DNA of 64,000 nucleotides from Gammaproteobacteria bacterium (GCA_021648525.1 JAKISP010000013.1:1-64000); one strand, 5' to 3'; shown: positions 15,611 through 26,429, numbered from the stretch's first letter. Notes: generated by a model from the sequence alone, not told the origin. Made by a program: numbers and translations.

Positions 15611-16716
15611 CGAATGAAGAGAAAAAATGCATCGCCCAGTTTGAAATCCACCACACTCAACTGCTGAATCAGGCGGGTGAACGGGTCGGCCCACTGCCAG
15701 ATTTTGCAACATCTTATGAGACGTTACTCACGCTTTATCGCACCATGGTGCAGACACGCACCTTTGATAGCAAGGCAATTGCACTACAGCGTACCGGCAA
15801 GATGGGCACCTACTCGTCATCATTAGGCCAGGAGGCAGTCGCCACTGGCATTGGCCATGCGATGCATTTTGAAGACGTGCTACTGCCCACCTACCGTGAA
15901 TATGCGGCACAGTTCCAACGCGGTGTGGCGATGAGCGAAATTCTTCGCTACTGGGGTGGCGATGAACGTGGCATGGCCTATGCCAACCAACCGCACGACA
16001 TGCCGATCACCGTGCCAATTGCAACTCATGTACCGCAATGTGCCGGTATCGCCTACGCGATGAAGCTGCGCAAAGAGGCGCGTGTTGCGGTCTGCGTGCT
16101 TGGCGATGGCGCGACTTCAAAGGGGGATTTTTACGAAGGGATCAACCTTGCCGGTGCCTGGCAGCTGCCGATGGTGGTAGTGGTCACTAATAATCACTGG
16201 GCCATTTCAGTGCCACGTAAAGTACAGACTCATGCACAGACACTGGCGCAAAAGGCGATCGCCGCCGGTATCCCCGGTGAACAGGTCGATGGCAATGATG
16301 TGATTGCGATGCGCCATGTGATGTCGAATGCAATTGAGAAGGCGCGCAGTGGTGGTGGGCCGACGTTAGTTGAAGCGATGACCTACCGCATGCATGACCA
16401 TACCACCGCTGATGATGCAAGTCGTTACCGCAATCAATCGATTGTTGATGAACATAAACTGCTCGACCCGATTGACCGCCTGCGCAAATACCTCACTGCC
16501 AATCACGACTGGGATGATGCAAAAGAACAACGATTGCATGACGAATGTATCGCTGAAGTTGAAACCGCCGTTAACCGTTATCTCGATACACCGCCGGTAC
16601 CACCAGAAACCATGTTCGACCACCTCTATGAAACCCTGCCCGATGCACTGCAATCACAACGTGATGAAGTTGAGCTGTTAGGCAAACAGAAAAAAGGAGG
16701 TGGTCAACATGGCTGA
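15607..16716 (+). CDS. 2-oxoacid (pyruvate or branched-chain) dehydrogenase E1 component, alpha subunit
   Basis: A 369-residue thiamine-diphosphate enzyme subunit. The ThDP motif runs from GDG (166-168) to NN (195-196), and YRMHDHTTADDASRYR is the conserved loop of the E1alpha family. With E1beta it decarboxylates a 2-oxoacid and transfers the acyl group to lipoyl-E2. PdhA-type and branched-chain E1alpha are hard to tell apart by motif. The neighbouring acyl-CoA dehydrogenase and methylcitrate genes favour branched-chain 2-oxoacids, whose breakdown yields propionyl-CoA. E3 (lipoamide dehydrogenase) is not encoded nearby. Confidence 0.88.
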   Translation: MTNEEKKCIAQFEIHHTQLLNQAGERVGPLPDFATSYETLLTLYRTMVQTRTFDSKAIALQRTGKMGTYSSSLGQEAVATGIGHAMHFEDVLLPTYREYAAQFQRGVAMSEILRYWGGDERGMAYANQPHDMPITVPIATHVPQCAGIAYAMKLRKEARVAVCVLGDGATSKGDFYEGINLAGAWQLPMVVVVTNNHWAISVPRKVQTHAQTLAQKAIAAGIPGEQVDGNDVIAMRHVMSNAIEKARSGGGPTLVEAMTYRMHDHTTADDASRYRNQSIVDEHKLLDPIDRLRKYLTANHDWDDAKEQRLHDECIAEVETAVNRYLDTPPVPPETMFDHLYETLPDALQSQRDEVELLGKQKKGGGQHG

Positions 16717-17689
16717 GATCACCATCCTTGAAGCGATTAATTTAGCGTTAGCACGCGCACTTGAAGAGTGCCCGGATGTGGTGGTCTTTGGTGAGGATGT
16801 CGGCGTCAACGGCGGCGTCTTTCGTGCCACCGAAGGGCTTCAAAAACAATACGGTGCAGAACGCGTACTGGATACCCCACTCGCTGAGAGCATGATCGCC
16901 GGTATGGCGATCGGCATGGCAGCGCAGGGGCTGCGCCCGGTGGCCGAGATTCAGTTTATGGGCTTTATCTACCCCACGATAGAACAGATGATCTGCCACG
17001 CCACCCGCCTGCGCAATCGCACCCGTGGGCGCATCACCTGTCCGATGGTGTTGCGTGCACCGTATGGCGGCGGTATTCACGCACCAGAACACCACTCTGA
17101 AAGCACCGAAGCAATCTTTGCCCATATGCCAGGGTTGCGTGTTGTCATCCCCTCCTCCCCACTGCGCGCATACGGTCTGCTGCTCGCCGCCATTCAGGAC
17201 CCAGACCCTGTCGTGTTTCTCGAACCGAAACGAATCTACCGCATGATGAAACAGGAAGTCCCCGACGATGGTGAAGCGTTGCCACTCGATGTCTGTTTTC
17301 AACTGCGTGATGGTGCCGATGTCACGTTGGTCACATGGGGCGCGATGACACACGAAACACTGCAGGCTGCCGAACAACTTAAGGCAGAAGGGATTAGCTG
17401 TGATGTACTTGATGTCGCCACCATCAAGCCGCTTGATATGGCAACCATTCTAAACTCGGTTGCAAAGACCGGCCGCTGTGTAATCATTCACGAGGCGGCA
17501 CGTACCTGCGGTGTCGGTGCTGAGATCGCCGCGCAACTGGCAGAGCATGGGCTGTTAAGCCTCTTTGCACCGGTACAGCGGGTGACTGGGTACGACACCA
17601 TCATGCCGATGTTCAAACTGGAAAATGATTATATGCCATCGACTGAGCGTATTATCACCGCGGTGAAAAAGACACTGGAGGAAGCATGA
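16709..17689 (+). CDS. 2-oxoacid dehydrogenase E1 component, beta subunit
   Basis: Starts MAEITILEAINLALARALEE at 16709, nine bases after GGAGG, overlapping the E1alpha end by 8 bp; an upstream GTG at 16700 lies against that ribosome-binding site and is unlikely. The FGEDVGVNGGVFRATEGLQ motif, the ThDP-binding ETPLAE-like DTPLAESMIAGMAIG and the C-terminal transketolase domain (IIHEAARTCGVGAEIAAQL) are typical. It pairs with E1alpha in an alpha2beta2 heterotetramer. About 327 residues, the usual size. Confidence 0.92.
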   Translation: MAEITILEAINLALARALEECPDVVVFGEDVGVNGGVFRATEGLQKQYGAERVLDTPLAESMIAGMAIGMAAQGLRPVAEIQFMGFIYPTIEQMICHATRLRNRTRGRITCPMVLRAPYGGGIHAPEHHSESTEAIFAHMPGLRVVIPSSPLRAYGLLLAAIQDPDPVVFLEPKRIYRMMKQEVPDDGEALPLDVCFQLRDGADVTLVTWGAMTHETLQAAEQLKAEGISCDVLDVATIKPLDMATILNSVAKTGRCVIIHEAARTCGVGAEIAAQLAEHGLLSLFAPVQRVTGYDTIMPMFKLENDYMPSTERIITAVKKTLEEA

Positions 17690-18828
17690 ATATCTTCAAG
17701 CTACCCGACCTGGGTGAAGGGCTACAGGAGGCAGAAATTGTTGAATGGCATATCAGGGAAGGCGATGAGGTCAAGGAGGACCAGGCCTTGTTATCGGTTG
17801 AAACGGCCAAGGCAATTGTCGATATCCCCTCGCCACATAACGGCATCATCCATAAACTCTATGTCGAAGCCGGTGACATTCCCCTGGTCGGCGATCCTCT
17901 GGTTGAATTTGAGCTAACTGGAAATGATGAAAAACCCGCACCAACACCGCAGGACCAGGGTACTGTGGTGGGTGAAATGGAGTGCGGTAAAGGGGTGATC
18001 AAAGAAGCCCCCACTGCTGTCGGAGGAGCAGGCAGCAAGAGTGTCGGTGGTGGCAATATCAAGGTAACACCAGCGGTACGCGCGTTGGCATCACGCATGA
18101 AAGTTGATCTATCGGTTGTCACACCCTCAGGAAAAGCAGGCGTGATTACCGCAGCGGATGTACAGCGCGTGGCAAAAATTTTAGAAGATGCCGGGCCGAT
18201 GGAACCACTGCGTGGTGTACGCCGCGCAATGGCACATATCATGACCCAGGCACATGAAGAGGTGGCAGATGTCACCATCTGCGACGATGCGGACATCGAC
18301 AACTGGCAAGCAGGAACAGACACAACACTGCGCCTGATTCGCGCCATCGCCGTTGGCTGCAAGGCAGAACCGTCACTCAACGCCTGGTACGATGGCCATG
18401 CGGTCGGTCGCCGCCTGCGTGACAAGGTTGATCTTGGCATCGCTGTCGATACCACTGAAGGGTTGTTTGTACCCGTGCTCCGAGACATTGCCAAACGCAC
18501 ACCTGAAGCGCTACGCGGCGCACTCAACCAGGTTAAAAAAGATGTAAAAGCACGCACTATTCCTGCCGAAGAGATGCGCGGCTACACCTTTACCCTTTCA
18601 AATTTCGGCGCATTTGGGGGGCGTTACGCAGACCCTATTGTGGTACCGCCTACGGTTGCGATCCTGGGTGCGGGTCGCGTGCGTGACGAAGTAATCGCAA
18701 TCAATAGACAGGCGGTGGTACATACGATGTTGCCGTTGTCACTCACGGTCGATCATCGCTGTGTCACGGGCGGTGAGGCCGCACGTTTTCTCGCTGCCGT
18801 GATCAAAGATCTCAACAAGGCGGAATAA
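17686..18828 (+). CDS. 2-oxoacid dehydrogenase E2, dihydrolipoamide acyltransferase
   Basis: A 380-residue protein with one N-terminal lipoyl domain (lipoylated K42 in SVETAKAIVDIPSP), a linker, a peripheral-subunit-binding domain (TPAVRALASRMKVDLSVV...AGVITAADV) and a C-terminal acyltransferase domain. The active-site region reads DHRCVTGGEAARF with H357; the Asp of the usual HxxxDG motif is replaced by Thr. The start overlaps the E1beta stop by 4 bp. It carries the acyl group from E1 to CoA. Whether the substrate is pyruvate or a branched-chain acid cannot be settled from motifs. Confidence 0.9.
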   Translation: MNIFKLPDLGEGLQEAEIVEWHIREGDEVKEDQALLSVETAKAIVDIPSPHNGIIHKLYVEAGDIPLVGDPLVEFELTGNDEKPAPTPQDQGTVVGEMECGKGVIKEAPTAVGGAGSKSVGGGNIKVTPAVRALASRMKVDLSVVTPSGKAGVITAADVQRVAKILEDAGPMEPLRGVRRAMAHIMTQAHEEVADVTICDDADIDNWQAGTDTTLRLIRAIAVGCKAEPSLNAWYDGHAVGRRLRDKVDLGIAVDTTEGLFVPVLRDIAKRTPEALRGALNQVKKDVKARTIPAEEMRGYTFTLSNFGAFGGRYADPIVVPPTVAILGAGRVRDEVIAINRQAVVHTMLPLSLTVDHRCVTGGEAARFLAAVIKDLNKAE

Positions 18829-18844
18829 TAGACGATTCGCTATT

Positions 18845-19738
18845 ATGAACGCCTCCTCCTCTTCTGCAGGTAAACACCTTCGCGATACACTGCTTGCAGA
18901 GCAACCGCTGCAGATGGTCGGTACCATCAACGCCTATTGCGCGATGCTTGCCAAGCAGGCAGGGTTTAAGGCGATCTATCTCTCCGGAGCAGGTGTCGCC
19001 AACGCATCATATGGGTTACCAGACCTTGGCATCACCACCCTTGATAATGTGATTGAAGATGTACGACGCATTACTGCCGCAACTGATCTGCCACTACTGG
19101 TGGATGCCGATACCGGCTTTAATAATATCACTGAAACAGTTGAACGACTGATTGCTGCCGGCGCTGCAGGCATTCATATAGAAGATCAGGTCAGCAACAA
19201 ACGCTGTGGCCATCGCCCCAATAAACAACTGGTACCGATGGTAGAGATGATGTCGCGCATCGATGAAGCGATCACCACGCGCAATAGCATAGACCCCCAT
19301 TTTGTCATCATGGCCCGTACCGATGCCTTTGCCGCCGAAGGGGCTGGTGAATCACTGCGGCGCATGCAACGTTATATCGATGCCGGTGCCGACATGCTCT
19401 TCCCCGAGGCACTCACTGAATTATCACAATACCAGTACATTGTAGAAGAGACGGCTGTTCCTGTGCTGGCCAATATCACCGAGTTTGGCAAGACACCACT
19501 CTTTACTATTGAGGAGCTAAAGTCAGTTGATGTTTCAATTGCACTCTACCCACTCAGTGCCTTTCGCATGATGAGCGCAGCAGCGTGGCAAGGTTACAAC
19601 ACCATCCGCAATGATGGTAGCCAGCAGGCAGTGATTGATCAAATGCAGACACGCGAAACACTCTACCAGCATCTCGACTATTACCGTCATGAAGCTGAAT
19701 TCGACAGGGAGCGTGATGATGACAGTGGAAAGTCATAA
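18845..19738 (+). CDS. prpB: 2-methylisocitrate lyase
   Basis: A 297-residue isocitrate-lyase/PEP-mutase superfamily enzyme. Diagnostic segments are [20 protein letters not shown], the metal-binding DADTGFN and the catalytic-loop motif [11 protein letters not shown] (KRCGH). It splits 2-methylisocitrate into succinate and pyruvate, the last step of the methylcitrate cycle. Its end overlaps the start of prpC. No prpR regulator is seen next to the cluster. Confidence 0.94.
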   Translation: MNASSSSAGKHLRDTLLAEQPLQMVGTINAYCAMLAKQAGFKAIYLSGAGVANASYGLPDLGITTLDNVIEDVRRITAATDLPLLVDADTGFNNITETVERLIAAGAAGIHIEDQVSNKRCGHRPNKQLVPMVEMMSRIDEAITTRNSIDPHFVIMARTDAFAAEGAGESLRRMQRYIDAGADMLFPEALTELSQYQYIVEETAVPVLANITEFGKTPLFTIEELKSVDVSIALYPLSAFRMMSAAAWQGYNTIRNDGSQQAVIDQMQTRETLYQHLDYYRHEAEFDRERDDDSGKS

Positions 19739-20831
19739 AGGTCTGGCTGGTATTTCTGCCGGGAAAACCGCTATCTCGACCGTCGAAGCGAGTGGCGATG
19801 GGCTTTTTTACCGTGGTTATGATATCCAGGACCTTGCCGCTCATACTCGTTTTGAGGCAGTCGCTTATCTGTTGATCTATGGTGAGCTACCGACGGCCAC
19901 ACAACTCAGTCACTATTGCGAAAAGCTCCAGTCACTGCGTACGCTACCAGATGAATTAAAAACAGTTCTTGAACAGCTTCCAGCAGACGCTCATCCGATG
20001 GATGTTTTACGCACGGCATGTTCTGCACTCGGTTGCATCGAAGCAGAAAACAGCACACAACAACAGGCTGATATCGCAGACCGTTTAATGGCCTCATTCG
20101 CATCGGTGCTGCTCTACTGGCATCACTTTCATACAGCAGGCAAGCGCATAGAGACTCAGACGGATGACAATAGTATCGCAGCACATTTTCTTCACCTGCT
20201 ACATGGAAACTCACCCAATGAGCAGCACTGTCGCGCCCTTGATGCCTCGTTAATCCTCTACGCAGAACATGAGTTTAACGCATCCACTTTTGCCGCACGT
20301 GTCACCACCGCCACGCTCTCCGATTTTTATTCTGCTATCACCACCGCGATTGGCACCCTGCGCGGCCCCCTGCATGGCGGTGCCAATGAGGCGGCGATGG
20401 ATCTTATTTCTCAATTCAAAACCGCCGATGAGGCAGAGTCTGGCCTGTTACAGATGCTATCTAAAAAAGCCTTAATCATGGGCTTTGGCCACCGCGTCTA
20501 TCAACACGGTGACCCACGCTCTCCTGTGATCAAGCAGTGGTCAAAAAGATTGGCTGAAGATGCAAATGATATGGCATTATTTGAAATTTCAGAACGTATT
20601 GAGCAGGTCATGAAACGAGAAAAAGGGATGTTCCCCAATCTCGATTTCTACAGTGCCTCGGCCTATCACCTGTGTGGCATCCCAAAACCTTTTTTCACTC
20701 CGCTATTTGTGATTGCACGCACCAGCGGCTGGGCCGCACATATTATTGAACAACGTAATGACAACCGATTAATTCGCCCTACTGCTGAATACATCGGGCC
20801 GTCGCCTAGAGGGTATCCCAGTCATGTCTGA
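19716..20831 (+). CDS. prpC: 2-methylcitrate synthase
   Basis: Start chosen at 19716 ([16 protein letters not shown]), following GGGAG and overlapping prpB by 23 bp; the open frame extends further upstream but into prpB without a ribosome-binding site. Citrate-synthase family motifs: [28 protein letters not shown] with an active-site His, [15 protein letters not shown] with the second His, and [12 protein letters not shown]. It condenses propionyl-CoA with oxaloacetate. About 371 residues, close to usual PrpC; the position between prpB and prpD decides it against ordinary citrate synthase. Confidence 0.93.
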   Translation: MMTVESHKGLAGISAGKTAISTVEASGDGLFYRGYDIQDLAAHTRFEAVAYLLIYGELPTATQLSHYCEKLQSLRTLPDELKTVLEQLPADAHPMDVLRTACSALGCIEAENSTQQQADIADRLMASFASVLLYWHHFHTAGKRIETQTDDNSIAAHFLHLLHGNSPNEQHCRALDASLILYAEHEFNASTFAARVTTATLSDFYSAITTAIGTLRGPLHGGANEAAMDLISQFKTADEAESGLLQMLSKKALIMGFGHRVYQHGDPRSPVIKQWSKRLAEDANDMALFEISERIEQVMKREKGMFPNLDFYSASAYHLCGIPKPFFTPLFVIARTSGWAAHIIEQRNDNRLIRPTAEYIGPSPRGYPSHV

Positions 20832-22296
20832 CACAACATCACCTGGTGATGACAATCGACGCGCTGTGACCGATGAGTTACTCGTCAAAATCGCCGACTA
20901 TGTTTGTGCTTATCAAGAGCCAGGTAATGAAGCAATTGAGACAGCGCGCTACGCATTGTTTGATGCGCTGGGTTGCAGCATCCTCGCGTTACAGACTGAA
21001 GAGTGCCGCAAACGACTCGGCCCTGTTGTCCCTGGCGCAACGTTAACTCATGGCGTACCCGTACCCGGCACAGAATATCAGCTTGAGCCGATTCAGGCGG
21101 CCTTCAACATCGGCACACAGGTACGCTGGCTCGATTACAACGACACCTGGCTCGCCGCTGAATGGGGACATCCGTCCGATAACCTCGGTGCGATTCTCGC
21201 CTGTGCCGATTATCGCAATCGCCATTTATGCAGTGACCTACCACCACTGACGATGCGTGATGTGACCAACGCAATGATTCAGGCCTATGAAATACAAGGG
21301 GTGATTGCGCTAAAAAATAGTTTCAACCGCCTCGGTATTGACCATGTCATTCTGGTTAAAATCGCCTCAACGGCCGTCGCCACCCTGTTACTGGGCGGTG
21401 ACCGAAAGATGATCATCAACGCACTCGCTAATGCATGGGCCGATGGTGGAACGCTACGTAGTTATCGACATGCGCCTGATACCGGCTGGCGTAAATCATG
21501 GGCAGCAGGTGATGCTACCTCACGCGCTGTGCGCCACGCATTAATGGCAATCAACGGCGAAATGGGCTATCCCAATACACTTACGACCCCGCAATGGGGA
21601 TTTGAAGATGTCTGTTTCAACCAGCAACCACTGCTCATTGAAAGGGAATTTGGCAATTATATAATGGAAAATATCCTCTTCAAGGTCAGCTATCCGGTTG
21701 AGTTTCATGCGCAAACAGCGGTTGAGTGTGCGGTGCAACTGCATCAAAATATGGCATCAAAAATTAACCAGATAAAGCAGATCGAGCTGCACACCCAAAA
21801 TGCCGCAATGCGCATCATCAATAAAACAGGCCCACTGCATAACCATGCCGACCGTGATCATTCACTCCAGTACGCTGTCGCAATCGCGCTGATTTTTGGC
21901 ACACTGGAGAGCCATCACTATCGTGACGAGATCGCCGCTGATCCTCGCATCGATCAACTGCGCAATAAGATGAAAGTATTTGAAGATAAACAATTTAGTG
22001 CCGACTATTTAGATGCTGACAAACGCGCCATCGGCAATCGCGTCACCATCCACTTTGAAAACGGCACGACTGAAACCGCCTGCATTGAATACCCCATTGG
22101 CCATCGCCGCCGCCGCAGTGATGCTATTCCGCTGCTCGAACTCAAATTCCACCACAACCTGGCACAACACTACCGCGCTGTGCAGAAAAATAGTCTGACA
22201 GCATTGATGCTGGATCAGGCTGCATTAGATACTATGCCGGTCGATAAATTTATGGATCTGTGGCGAATCGACCAGACAACAGAGTTGTCAGACTAA
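20824..22296 (+). CDS. prpD: 2-methylcitrate dehydratase, MmgE/PrpD family
   Basis: A 490-residue PrpD-family protein: [16 protein letters not shown] near the N-terminus, [19 protein letters not shown] (substrate-site region) and [19 protein letters not shown], which are conserved in PrpD. It dehydrates 2-methylcitrate to methylaconitate. The start overlaps the prpC stop by 8 bp. An AcnD/PrpF pair is not present here, as expected when PrpD itself and a housekeeping aconitase complete the path. Confidence 0.93.
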   Translation: MSDTTSPGDDNRRAVTDELLVKIADYVCAYQEPGNEAIETARYALFDALGCSILALQTEECRKRLGPVVPGATLTHGVPVPGTEYQLEPIQAAFNIGTQVRWLDYNDTWLAAEWGHPSDNLGAILACADYRNRHLCSDLPPLTMRDVTNAMIQAYEIQGVIALKNSFNRLGIDHVILVKIASTAVATLLLGGDRKMIINALANAWADGGTLRSYRHAPDTGWRKSWAAGDATSRAVRHALMAINGEMGYPNTLTTPQWGFEDVCFNQQPLLIEREFGNYIMENILFKVSYPVEFHAQTAVECAVQLHQNMASKINQIKQIELHTQNAAMRIINKTGPLHNHADRDHSLQYAVAIALIFGTLESHHYRDEIAADPRIDQLRNKMKVFEDKQFSADYLDADKRAIGNRVTIHFENGTTETACIEYPIGHRRRRSDAIPLLELKFHHNLAQHYRAVQKNSLTALMLDQAALDTMPVDKFMDLWRIDQTTELSD

Positions 22297-22306
22297 GGAG
22301 CCTGTG

Positions 22307-22795
22307 ATGCCTGAACGTGAATATTTTCAACATGCGATGCCCGGCGATGTCTGCTTTGGCTGTGGTAGTGATAATGAAAGTGGGCTTAAAATTCACAGTT
22401 ACTGGGATGGTGATAAAGGGGTCTGCCACTGGCAGCCACAAAAACAGCATCAAGGCTGGGATGGCATCACCTGTGGCGGCATCATCGCAACATTGATTGA
22501 CTGTCACTGCATGGCGACTGCGATGGCAACTGCGATTCGTAATGAAGAACGGCCACTGATGTCCGAACCCCGTTATCGATTTGCCACCGGCATGCTCAAT
22601 ATCAAGTATTTAGCCGCCACCCCCAATGATAAAGAACTGGAACTCCGAGCTTTTGTTACCGAGATCAAAAACGAAAAGAAATACACCCTGGAATGTGGCC
22701 TCTATGCTGACGAAATAAAAACCGCCGAAGCAAATGTAGTCGCCTTTCTAGTACATCGCAGTGACCAGAGCGATAGCGATTCAGCGTTCAGCTAG
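22307..22795 (+). CDS. PaaI-like hotdog-fold thioesterase
   Basis: Start at the ATG 22307 behind TAAGGAG; the GTG at 22304 is also open. The protein of 162 residues has an N-terminal cysteine motif CFGCGSDNESGLKIH followed by a hotdog core (GITCGGIIATLIDCHCMATAMA, the conserved helix with the G-G-x-x-x-x-L-x-D pattern). It probably hydrolyses an acyl-CoA, but the substrate is unknown. It is placed 10 bp after prpD, so it may clear excess acyl-CoA in propionate or branched-chain catabolism. Confidence 0.75.
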   Translation: MPEREYFQHAMPGDVCFGCGSDNESGLKIHSYWDGDKGVCHWQPQKQHQGWDGITCGGIIATLIDCHCMATAMATAIRNEERPLMSEPRYRFATGMLNIKYLAATPNDKELELRAFVTEIKNEKKYTLECGLYADEIKTAEANVVAFLVHRSDQSDSDSAFS

Positions 22796-22829
22796 TTGCA
22801 TCCTGCTTATTTGATGACATAATCAAACC

Positions 22830-23612
22830 ATGCCACTGACCTATGCCAGGTATCTGAAGATTGATGAGTTGCTGGAACTTCAGCAGCCACTGTCTAATGA
22901 CCCCGAGCATGATGAAATGCTTTTTATCATCACTCACCAGGTCTATGAACTCTGGTTTAAACAGATTACCCATGAGCTGACTGACTTTCAATCTTCGCTG
23001 AATCAACAAAACCTGCCAACTGCAATGCGCAATCTAAAGCGCGTGCTGCATATCCTCAAAGTACTCGTTGCCCAGATGGATATCATCGAAACCCTTAGCC
23101 CGGTTTCCTTTCGCGCCTTTCGTGATCGTCTTGAAAACTCCAGTGGTTTTCAATCAGCACAGTTTCGTGAGATCGAATTTATCCTCGGCAGACGAAATGC
23201 TAATGTGCTTGTTCATTACCCGAAAGGTGAAGAGACACGCAAGCGCCTTGAAGCGTTACTACATCAACCTTCACTATGGGATAGCTTTCTGCACAATATC
23301 AATGCCAGTGGCTATACAGTACCAGAATCAGAATTAAGGCGTGACCTGACGAAACCGCCCGAACTGAATGAGGCAGTACAACAACAGTTACTTAAGATCT
23401 ACAAAAATGAATCACTGCTAACACTACTTTGTGAACAGATGATCGACCTCGATGAAGGACTCCAGGAATGGCGTTACCGACACATCAAGATGGTCGAGCG
23501 CACGATTGGTAATAAAATGGGCAGTGGCGGTTCAAGTGGCGTTGATTACCTCTATCAAACCCTGATCACGCCATTATTCCCTGATCTCTGGGCCATTCGT
23601 AACAAACTTTAA
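22830..23612 (+). CDS. kynA: Tryptophan 2,3-dioxygenase
   Basis: A 260-residue haem dioxygenase with MLFIITHQVYELWFKQITHEL near the N-terminus (substrate and distal-site residues), SGFQSAQFREIEFILGRR, and the proximal haem ligand His in YRHIKMVERTIG followed by GSGGSSGVDYL. It opens the indole ring of tryptophan to N-formylkynurenine. The next gene is a kynureninase-like enzyme; a kynurenine formamidase is not visible in the window, so that step must be encoded elsewhere. Confidence 0.95.
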   Translation: MPLTYARYLKIDELLELQQPLSNDPEHDEMLFIITHQVYELWFKQITHELTDFQSSLNQQNLPTAMRNLKRVLHILKVLVAQMDIIETLSPVSFRAFRDRLENSSGFQSAQFREIEFILGRRNANVLVHYPKGEETRKRLEALLHQPSLWDSFLHNINASGYTVPESELRRDLTKPPELNEAVQQQLLKIYKNESLLTLLCEQMIDLDEGLQEWRYRHIKMVERTIGNKMGSGGSSGVDYLYQTLITPLFPDLWAIRNKL

Positions 23613-23615
23613 AAC

Positions 23616-24833
23616 ATGCAGAAACAACTTTCTGTTACTGATTTCCAACAAGCGATCAATCCGATTGCACACCACTACGCCCAGTTTCAGGTAGATAAAC
23701 GTCTGTTACTAACCGGCCATTCACACCAGGCATGGCCTGATGTTGCATTAGAAGGCATCAAAGAGGCGTGGCAAGATGCAGCAACACACCTTGATGATAA
23801 ATGGACATTCGCCTTTGATAAAGCACACGAGGTAGAACAGGGCTTTGCTCGGCTATTAAATGACAGTGATGGTGACTACACCCTTGCTGAGAATACCCAT
23901 AGCTTAATTGTTCGCTTTCTGTCAGCACTTGATCTCAAAAACCGCCCCAGACTGGTCACCAGTGACAGTGAGTTTTACTCAATTCGCCGACAGTTAGAGC
24001 GACTGGCAGAAGAAGGCATCGAGATTATTCGTGTCGCGAGTCTGCCACATGCGACTTTTACTGAACGGTTAGCATCTCAGGTCAATGGCAACACAGCTGC
24101 GGTGCTAGTCTCATCCGTCTTTTATAATAGTGGGCAGATAGGTAGCCACTTTAACGAGGTGATGGCAGCCTGCGAACGTCAAGGAAGTGAACTGCTCATC
24201 GATACCTACCATCACCTCAATGTAGTACCGTTTGATATCATCCAGCAGGGATTACAGCAGGCCTATATTGTTGGCGGTGGATATAAATACTGCCAACTCG
24301 GTGAAGGCAACTGTTTTCTGAGGAGTCCGCCTCTGTGCCAGCTGCGTCCTGTGATTACCGGCTGGTATGCCGACTTTGAATCATTAGATAAAGGCAACAA
24401 CCATCAAGTCAACTATGGCGATGGTGGGCAGCGTTTTGCTGGGTCAACCTATGACCCAACCAGCCACTACCGAGCTTCAAAGGTCTTTTCATTTTTTGAC
24501 AGACATGAGCTTCACCCCCGACTCTTACGTGAAATTAACCAACATCAAACAACGCTGTTACTGGAGCGATTTGATGCACTGGACCTCCCTGAAACTTTGA
24601 TCAAGCGAGACCATATAATGCTACCAGCAGAACGCGCTGGCTTTATCTCATTTAAATCGACTCATACTGCGCTGATCACCAGTGAGTTACATCATCAAAA
24701 AGTTTTTTGTGACCACCGCGGTGATATTTTAAGGATTGGCCCCGCCCCCTACCTCAGTGATCAACAACTACACCATGCAATGGATATCTTTGCAGCGGTC
24801 ACTAAAAAGATAGCTCTTAAGTTAATTAAGTAA
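23616..24833 (+). CDS. Kynureninase-like PLP enzyme (aminotransferase class V fold)
   Basis: A 405-residue fold-type I PLP protein with [15 protein letters not shown], the PLP-ring Asp in [14 protein letters not shown] and the Schiff-base Lys in [16 protein letters not shown]. These fit kynureninases, which split kynurenine to anthranilate and alanine, and the gene lies 3 bp after tryptophan 2,3-dioxygenase. The sequence is divergent enough that I leave the symbol open. Confidence 0.78.
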   Translation: MQKQLSVTDFQQAINPIAHHYAQFQVDKRLLLTGHSHQAWPDVALEGIKEAWQDAATHLDDKWTFAFDKAHEVEQGFARLLNDSDGDYTLAENTHSLIVRFLSALDLKNRPRLVTSDSEFYSIRRQLERLAEEGIEIIRVASLPHATFTERLASQVNGNTAAVLVSSVFYNSGQIGSHFNEVMAACERQGSELLIDTYHHLNVVPFDIIQQGLQQAYIVGGGYKYCQLGEGNCFLRSPPLCQLRPVITGWYADFESLDKGNNHQVNYGDGGQRFAGSTYDPTSHYRASKVFSFFDRHELHPRLLREINQHQTTLLLERFDALDLPETLIKRDHIMLPAERAGFISFKSTHTALITSELHHQKVFCDHRGDILRIGPAPYLSDQQLHHAMDIFAAVTKKIALKLIK

Positions 24834-24850
24834 CAACGGATAGTACTGGT

Positions 24851-26011
24851 ATGACAACAACAAAAAATATCATCGATTATATTCGAGGCATTCCAAAGGT
24901 AGAACTTCACCTCCACATTGAAGGGAGTCTTGAACCTGAAATGGTATTCAAAATTGCGCGACGAAACCAGTTAACCGTAAAAATTGAGAGACCTGCGCCA
25001 CAAAATGATGCAGAGATAGAGGCCATTAAAAAGCTCTCTCAGAAGGCGTTGGATATTGGTGCTGAATGGATTCAAGGTGACGATGGCAACATCAAAGTGA
25101 TGTTCGAGACCGCCGAGCAACTTTCACAGGCTTATCACTTCGATAACCTGCAAGAGTTCCTCGATATCTACTATGCTGGTATGAATGTGCTGCAATCAGA
25201 ACAGGATTTTTATGACCTCACCATGGCGTACCTCGCAAGGTGTCACACACAGAATGTTTTACACACCGAGATTTTTTTCGATCCACAGGGCCACACCTGT
25301 CGAGGCATCCCCTTTGAGACGGTAATTAATGGGATTAGTCGAGCACTTGATGATGGTGAAAAAAAGTTTGGCATCAGTAGTGGCTTAATCATGAGCTACC
25401 TGCGCCACCTTAGTGAAGAAGATGCGATTAACACCTGGCAGGAAGCACAACCACACCTGGATAAATTCATCGCTGTTGGCCTGGATAGTGCTGAACTTGG
25501 TCACCCGCCCTCAAAATTTAAAAACGTCTTTGCGATGGCCAGAGCAGCCAATAAAAAAGTGGTCTGTCATGCGGGTGAAGAAGGGCCACCAGAGTATATC
25601 TGGCAGGCGCTTGATCTGCTTGAGGTAGACAGGGTAGACCACGGCAATCGCTCACTTGAAGATAGCGCATTAGTCACCCGTTTAGTTAACGATGAAATGA
25701 CCCTGACCGTCTGCCCGTTGAGTAATAACAAGCTTCAGGTCGTTACCAAGATGAGCGCGCATCCACTTAAAACGATGTTAGACCATGGGTTGAAAGCCAC
25801 CGTCCATTCAGATGACCCCGCCTATTTCGGTGGTTATATCAATGAGAACTTTGCAGCCGTACAACAGGCGCTGGGATTATCCAGAGATGATATCTATCGT
25901 CTGGTGCTCAATGCGATTGATGGAAGCTTTATACCTGAAAAACAAAAATCCTCACTGCGTACTGAGGTCGATGCCTATCATAAAGCAGTGTTAGAAAATG
26001 AAGCGTATTGA
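24851..26011 (+). CDS. Adenine deaminase (adenosine-deaminase superfamily)
   Basis: A 386-residue metal-dependent amidohydrolase. Metal and catalytic motifs are [40 protein letters not shown] and [11 protein letters not shown]. The E-G-S-L-E-P-E and FDPQ.HT.RG motifs match the adenine-deaminase branch rather than adenosine deaminase. Compared with usual members of about 330-345 residues there is an insertion of roughly 40 residues (about 45-90) before the conserved [11 protein letters not shown]. It is the last gene of the plus-strand catabolic run and probably serves purine salvage. Confidence 0.85.
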   Translation: MTTTKNIIDYIRGIPKVELHLHIEGSLEPEMVFKIARRNQLTVKIERPAPQNDAEIEAIKKLSQKALDIGAEWIQGDDGNIKVMFETAEQLSQAYHFDNLQEFLDIYYAGMNVLQSEQDFYDLTMAYLARCHTQNVLHTEIFFDPQGHTCRGIPFETVINGISRALDDGEKKFGISSGLIMSYLRHLSEEDAINTWQEAQPHLDKFIAVGLDSAELGHPPSKFKNVFAMARAANKKVVCHAGEEGPPEYIWQALDLLEVDRVDHGNRSLEDSALVTRLVNDEMTLTVCPLSNNKLQVVTKMSAHPLKTMLDHGLKATVHSDDPAYFGGYINENFAAVQQALGLSRDDIYRLVLNAIDGSFIPEKQKSSLRTEVDAYHKAVLENEAY

Positions 26012-26023
26012 GGAAACAAGGGG

Positions 26024-26383
26024 CTATTTTAGTTTTGATTTCAGCCCAGCAAATGGGCTGAATGTCGCCGCATCGCTTTTGGTACCACCTGTACTCGTAT
26101 TACCCTGGTGCGCCTCAAGCTGGCGCTGGTGCTCATTATCGTGGCAATAGATACACAGTAACTCCCAGTTAGAGCCATTCGCAGGGTTATTATCGTGATC
26201 ATGGTCACGATGATGAACGGTCAGTTCCTGCAAATTGGTACGGTCAAATTCGCGGCAACAGCGACCACAGATATGCGGGTACATCTTGAGCGCTTTTTCA
26301 CGATAGCCCTTATCCCCCTGCTCTCGTGCTCGTCGTGAATCAGCAACCACCTGGTTCAGCTTATCATTATCTAGTTTAGCCAT
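26024..26383 (-). CDS. yajD: HNH nuclease family protein, YajD-like
   Basis: A 119-residue protein with the HNH signature: CGRCCREFDR (first zinc pair), LTVHHRDHDHDNNPANGSNWELLCIYCHDNEH (H-N-H and second zinc pair). YajD-like proteins are small chromosomal HNH proteins of unknown physiological role. The gene is convergent with the adenine deaminase gene, 12 bp apart. Its 3' end carries a 9-bp perfect palindrome (TTCAGCCCA/TGGGCTGAA) inside the coding sequence. Confidence 0.85.
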   Translation of the reverse strand: MAKLDNDKLNQVVADSRRAREQGDKGYREKALKMYPHICGRCCREFDRTNLQELTVHHRDHDHDNNPANGSNWELLCIYCHDNEHQRQLEAHQGNTSTGGTKSDAATFSPFAGLKSKLK

Positions 26384-26429
26384 TATCAGCTCCGTTTAGA
26401 TTTAAGATGAATCTACTGTTGATCAAGCG

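Noticed and set aside
26038-26062. Perfect 9-bp palindrome that looks like a terminator between the convergent adenine deaminase and yajD genes
   Set aside because: It lies inside the yajD coding region and has no T-run on either strand in the right place. It may still stabilise mRNA, but it is not called.
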